Source: Candidatus Aegiribacteria sp.
GTDB lineage: Bacteria; Fermentibacterota; Fermentibacteria; Fermentibacterales; Fermentibacteraceae
Direction: 5' to 3'
Assembly (NCBI GenBank): GCA_021107345.1
Contig: JAIOSX010000040.1
Coordinates: 1 to 7,350 of the forward strand
Length of the DNA stretch: 7,350 bases
Shown here: piece after piece, positions 5,260 to 7,350 of the stretch
Layout: each line of letters begins with the position of its first letter
How positions within the stretch are numbered: the stretch's first letter is position 1
Notes under the pieces: generated by a model
The model's database searches: none
What the model was told of the DNA's origin: nothing
Seen by the model: only the letters and a program-made list of their open reading frames with translations
Position numbers and translations under genes: made by a program

Positions 5260-5861
5260 AGACCCAGCCTTTTCAGCACCGACCTGTTGCGCCAGAAATA
5301 GTCCACTCCCGAAATAATGGAAAGAAGTACTGCCACGACCAGAAGAATGTCAGCCGAAAACAGCAGAAGATCCCTTCCCGTGGAAAGGTCCATACCGCTG
5401 CCCTGGAGAAAACCTGACCTTCCAGCGCTGCTGAGTACGGAGAACAACAGATAGCAGAGCATTGAAAGCATCTGCGATGATGTTTTGTACTTCCCCATAC
5501 GGGATGGGAGAATAAGCACCCCCGCATAGGCGGCGATAGATCTGAGACCTGTAACCAGAAGTTCCCTGCCTATAATAAGATATAAAGCCCAGGCTGGAAC
5601 AAGATCTATCTGATTCAGACCTATCAGGGCCAGGGCCACCAGGAGTTTGTCAGCCAGGGGGTCAAGAAATTTGCCGAGGTTAGTAATCCATCCGTATTTT
5701 CTTGCGAGATATCCATCGTAAAGATCGGTAAATGAGGCCGCGACAAATACAATAAGAGCTGCTATCCTTGATCCCTGCCTGTTGTCAATCAGCAGGATCA
5801 TGAAAAGAGGGCTTAAAAGTATCCTGATTATGGTCAGACGGTTAGGCCAGTTCAACTGCAC
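5256..5861 (-). CDS. pgsA: CDP-diacylglycerol--glycerol-3-phosphate 3-phosphatidyltransferase
   Basis: PgsA joins CDP-diacylglycerol and glycerol 3-phosphate into phosphatidylglycerol phosphate, the committed step to phosphatidylglycerol and cardiolipin. The CDP-alcohol phosphotransferase motif D-x2-DG-x2-AR-x8-G-x3-D-x3-D is complete: Asp46, Asp49-Gly50, Ala53-Arg54, Gly63, Asp67 and Asp71. The flanking sequence (NWPNRLTIIRILLSP at the N-terminus, GKFLDPLADKLLV) is typical of PgsA rather than PssA. The 201 residues contain several membrane helices, for example 10-25, 33-45, 72-95 and 170-187. The GTG start at 5861 begins 4 bases after recR and has only a weak AGAGAG site, so coupling to recR is likely. 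Confidence 0.95.
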   Translation of the reverse strand: MQLNWPNRLTIIRILLSPLFMILLIDNRQGSRIAALIVFVAASFTDLYDGYLARKYGWITNLGKFLDPLADKLLVALALIGLNQIDLVPAWALYLIIGRELLVTGLRSIAAYAGVLILPSRMGKYKTSSQMLSMLCYLLFSVLSSAGRSGFLQGSGMDLSTGRDLLLFSADILLVVAVLLSIISGVDYFWRNRSVLKRLGL

Positions 5862-5865
5862 TTAT

Positions 5866-6453
5866 TCAGACTCTCTGTCGTCCCTGAAAGGCCTGGCTCA
5901 ACGTCAGGGAATCGGCGAATTCAATAGAAGCACCGGGAGGAAGCCCTCTGGCAAGCCTTGTAACAGTTACCCGGATTGTTTCCAGGATTCTGGCAATGTA
6001 TGAAGATGTAGCCTCTCCATCAGCGGTTGAATCAAGGGCAAGGATAACTTCATCGACGTTGAACCTGTCGATCATTTTTCTTAATTTGTTAATTCCCAGT
6101 TCATCAGGACCGGTGCCGTCAAGCGGAGCAAGAAACCCATGAAGCACAAAGTATTTGCCTCTGTAAAGCCCTGCATCCTCAATCGCCCTGATATCAGCCG
6201 GGTTATGAACCACACAGATTGAATCAATACGGGAGTTATTTGAACAGACATCACAAATGTCATTCTCAGTGATGTTCCTGCATATTGAGCATTCACCGAC
6301 TTTTTGCCAGACCATTCCCAGAGCTTCGGAAAGGTCCCTGGCAAGCTCACGGTTGTCAACAACACTGAATGCCAATCTCATTGCGGTTTTTCTTCCGATA
6401 CCGGGAAGCCTCTGAAATTGTTCGGCGAGCCTGTCAAAGAGAGCAGAGCTCAC
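5866..6453 (-). CDS. recR: Recombination mediator RecR
   Basis: RecR, with RecO and sometimes RecF, loads RecA onto gapped, SSB-coated DNA. All landmarks are present in the 195 residues: helix-hairpin-helix LPGIGRKTAMRLAF (16-29), zinc-finger cysteines 55, 58, 67 and 70, the Toprim stretch from VVHNPADIRAIEDAGLYRG through ALDSTADGEATSSYIA (about 81-155), and the C-terminal TRLARGLPPGASIEFADSLT (165-184). The GTG start at 6453 shares GTGA with ybaB and has GGGAGG 6 bases upstream. The dnaX-ybaB-recR order is widely conserved, which supports the calls on all three genes. Confidence 0.97.
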   Translation of the reverse strand: MSSALFDRLAEQFQRLPGIGRKTAMRLAFSVVDNRELARDLSEALGMVWQKVGECSICRNITENDICDVCSNNSRIDSICVVHNPADIRAIEDAGLYRGKYFVLHGFLAPLDGTGPDELGINKLRKMIDRFNVDEVILALDSTADGEATSSYIARILETIRVTVTRLARGLPPGASIEFADSLTLSQAFQGRQRV

Positions 6454-6764
6454 ATCAGACCTCCCAAATCGGGTATTCCAAGAGTCTGCATTGTATCTTC
6501 GGAGAGTTTACGGCTTTCCGAAACTGCGTTCTTCACCGCTACAAGGATCATATCTTCCAGCATTTCAATATCATCAGGATCAACAGCTTCCGGAGATATG
6601 TACAGTTCAACCAGTTCTCCCTGCCCTGTAACTACAGCTCTGACCAGTCCGTCAGCGGCTTTTCCCTCCACTCTCGCTATGGCTAGTTCTTCCTGGGCCT
6701 GCATCACTCCGGCCTGCATTTTCTGTGCCTGCGCCATCATCTTCTGTAATTGTTTCTGGTTCAT
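6450..6764 (-). CDS. ybaB: YbaB/EbfC nucleoid-associated DNA-binding protein
   Basis: YbaB proteins are small dimeric DNA-binding proteins that associate with the nucleoid. The 104-residue sequence has the expected layout: an N-terminal Gln/Met-rich helix (NQKQLQKMMAQAQKMQAGVMQAQEEL), a central sheet with VEGKAADGLVRAVVTGQGELVEL (32-55), the ISPEAVDPDDIEMLEDMI segment, and a C-terminal helix ending in GIPDLGGLM. The ATG at 6764 has GGGAGGA 7 bases upstream, and the gene begins 30 bases after dnaX. Its position between dnaX and recR is the usual one. Confidence 0.96.
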   Translation of the reverse strand: MNQKQLQKMMAQAQKMQAGVMQAQEELAIARVEGKAADGLVRAVVTGQGELVELYISPEAVDPDDIEMLEDMILVAVKNAVSESRKLSEDTMQTLGIPDLGGLM

Positions 6765-6794
6765 AAATCAGTCCTCCCGAATAGTCATCGCTGA

Positions 6795-7350
6795 TCAAAC
6801 GGCATCAAAAAGTCCCAGGATTTTCCGGGATATCTCTTTCTCCTTCTCTTCATCATCTTCATCATCTGTAGAAGCAGCTTCATCTGCTGGAACCGCGTTG
6901 TCTTCACTCATTTCGCTATTCTCAGCAGCTTCTGCCGAAGACTGCTCCTTTTCCTCCCGGCTGCTGTCAACTGCAATTTCTTCCTCTGGTGGAATTTCGT
7001 GTTCAGTTTTCTCTTTTCTTTCAACAACCTTTTCTGCTACCGGAGGCAGATCATTTATCGAGAAGACCCTGGACAGTTTCGATGCCGTCATTACAGCTGT
7101 CTCAAGTGTTACTCGGGGGAGATTGCTTCGTTTAACTTCAGTGGCAGCACTGCTTAGTATCCTGAGAATGTTGAGCACCGCTATATCAGGGAGGTCTTCC
7201 GACAGTTTCAAAAGCAGACTGCTTTCAGATTCTGGAACATCGCTGAGGCTGTTCGAAGCGCCGGTTGCAACCAGCAGGAGATTCCGAAGGAATACGATCA
7301 GAGCATCAAGGAGTTCATCCACACTGTATCCCTTTGCAAGAGCACCGGAT
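6795..7350 (-). CDS. dnaX: DNA polymerase III gamma/tau subunit, C-terminal part (5' end beyond window)
   Basis: About 184 codons of the 3' end are visible. The frame is open to the right edge (SGALAKGYSVDELLDALIVFL), so the GTG at 7322 is an internal valine, not a start. Residues in the first half, DELLDALIVFLRNLLLVATG to KRSNLPRVTLETAVMTASKL, fit the helical collar domain III of DnaX that oligomerises the clamp loader. After it comes a long acidic, Ser/Glu/Ala-rich linker and a short conserved-looking end, ISRKILGLFDAV. The AAA+ domains are outside the window. No A-AAA-AAG slippery site is visible here. Assignment rests on the collar-like helices plus the following ybaB-recR. Confidence 0.85.
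   Translation of the reverse strand, partial: SGALAKGYSVDELLDALIVFLRNLLLVATGASNSLSDVPESESSLLLKLSEDLPDIAVLNILRILSSAATEVKRSNLPRVTLETAVMTASKLSRVFSINDLPPVAEKVVERKEKTEHEIPPEEEIAVDSSREEKEQSSAEAAENSEMSEDNAVPADEAASTDDEDDEEKEKEISRKILGLFDAV

Overview
The window is almost entirely one bacterial housekeeping operon on the minus strand, followed past its 3' end (low coordinates) by about 380 bases of unrelated, repeat-bearing, partly AT-rich DNA. Transcription order from the right edge is dnaX (3' part only), ybaB, recR, pgsA, pgpA, cinA/pncC (amidase domain only), thpR, recA, recX, an unrecognised gene, yidD, and a TPR/membrane protein. The genes overlap or lie within about 30 bases of each other, and several junctions are 4-base stop/start overlaps (GTGA, TTGA, ATGA), so most of the block is probably co-transcribed and translationally coupled.

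The organism is a bacterium with moderate GC and strong Shine-Dalgarno use. It uses GTG and TTG starts often and has a PgpA-type PGP phosphatase and signal-peptide-bearing envelope proteins, which suggests a diderm. The gene order and the unfamiliar lineage-specific genes fit an uncultured or deep-branching phylum (something in the FCB neighbourhood such as Fermentibacteria would not surprise me), but the sequence alone does not settle this.

Functionally the block combines DNA replication and recombinational repair (DnaX clamp loader, YbaB, RecR, RecA, RecX), phosphatidylglycerol synthesis in two consecutive steps (PgsA then PgpA), nucleotide and RNA salvage (CinA/PncC NMN amidase, ThpR 2H phosphoesterase) and an envelope pair (a signal-peptide form of YidD with a TPR/LPGSGQ protein).

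Bases 1-380 contain two related GC-rich hairpins. The first sits between GTCCAAC and GTTGGAT and so resembles an integron attC site. They are followed by an AT-rich stretch with direct, inverted and palindromic repeats, a possible plus-strand promoter, and a short plus-strand ORF with a good ribosome-binding site that runs head-on into the 3' end of the TPR gene. I read this as a probable boundary between the conserved operon and a mobile or cassette-type region; that is inference.

The points most worth checking are the attC-like site and truncated plus-strand ORF, the recX N-terminus (coding-looking sequence continues upstream with no ATG/GTG/TTG), the unusual RecA Walker A sequence, and the secreted-looking YidD with its partner.
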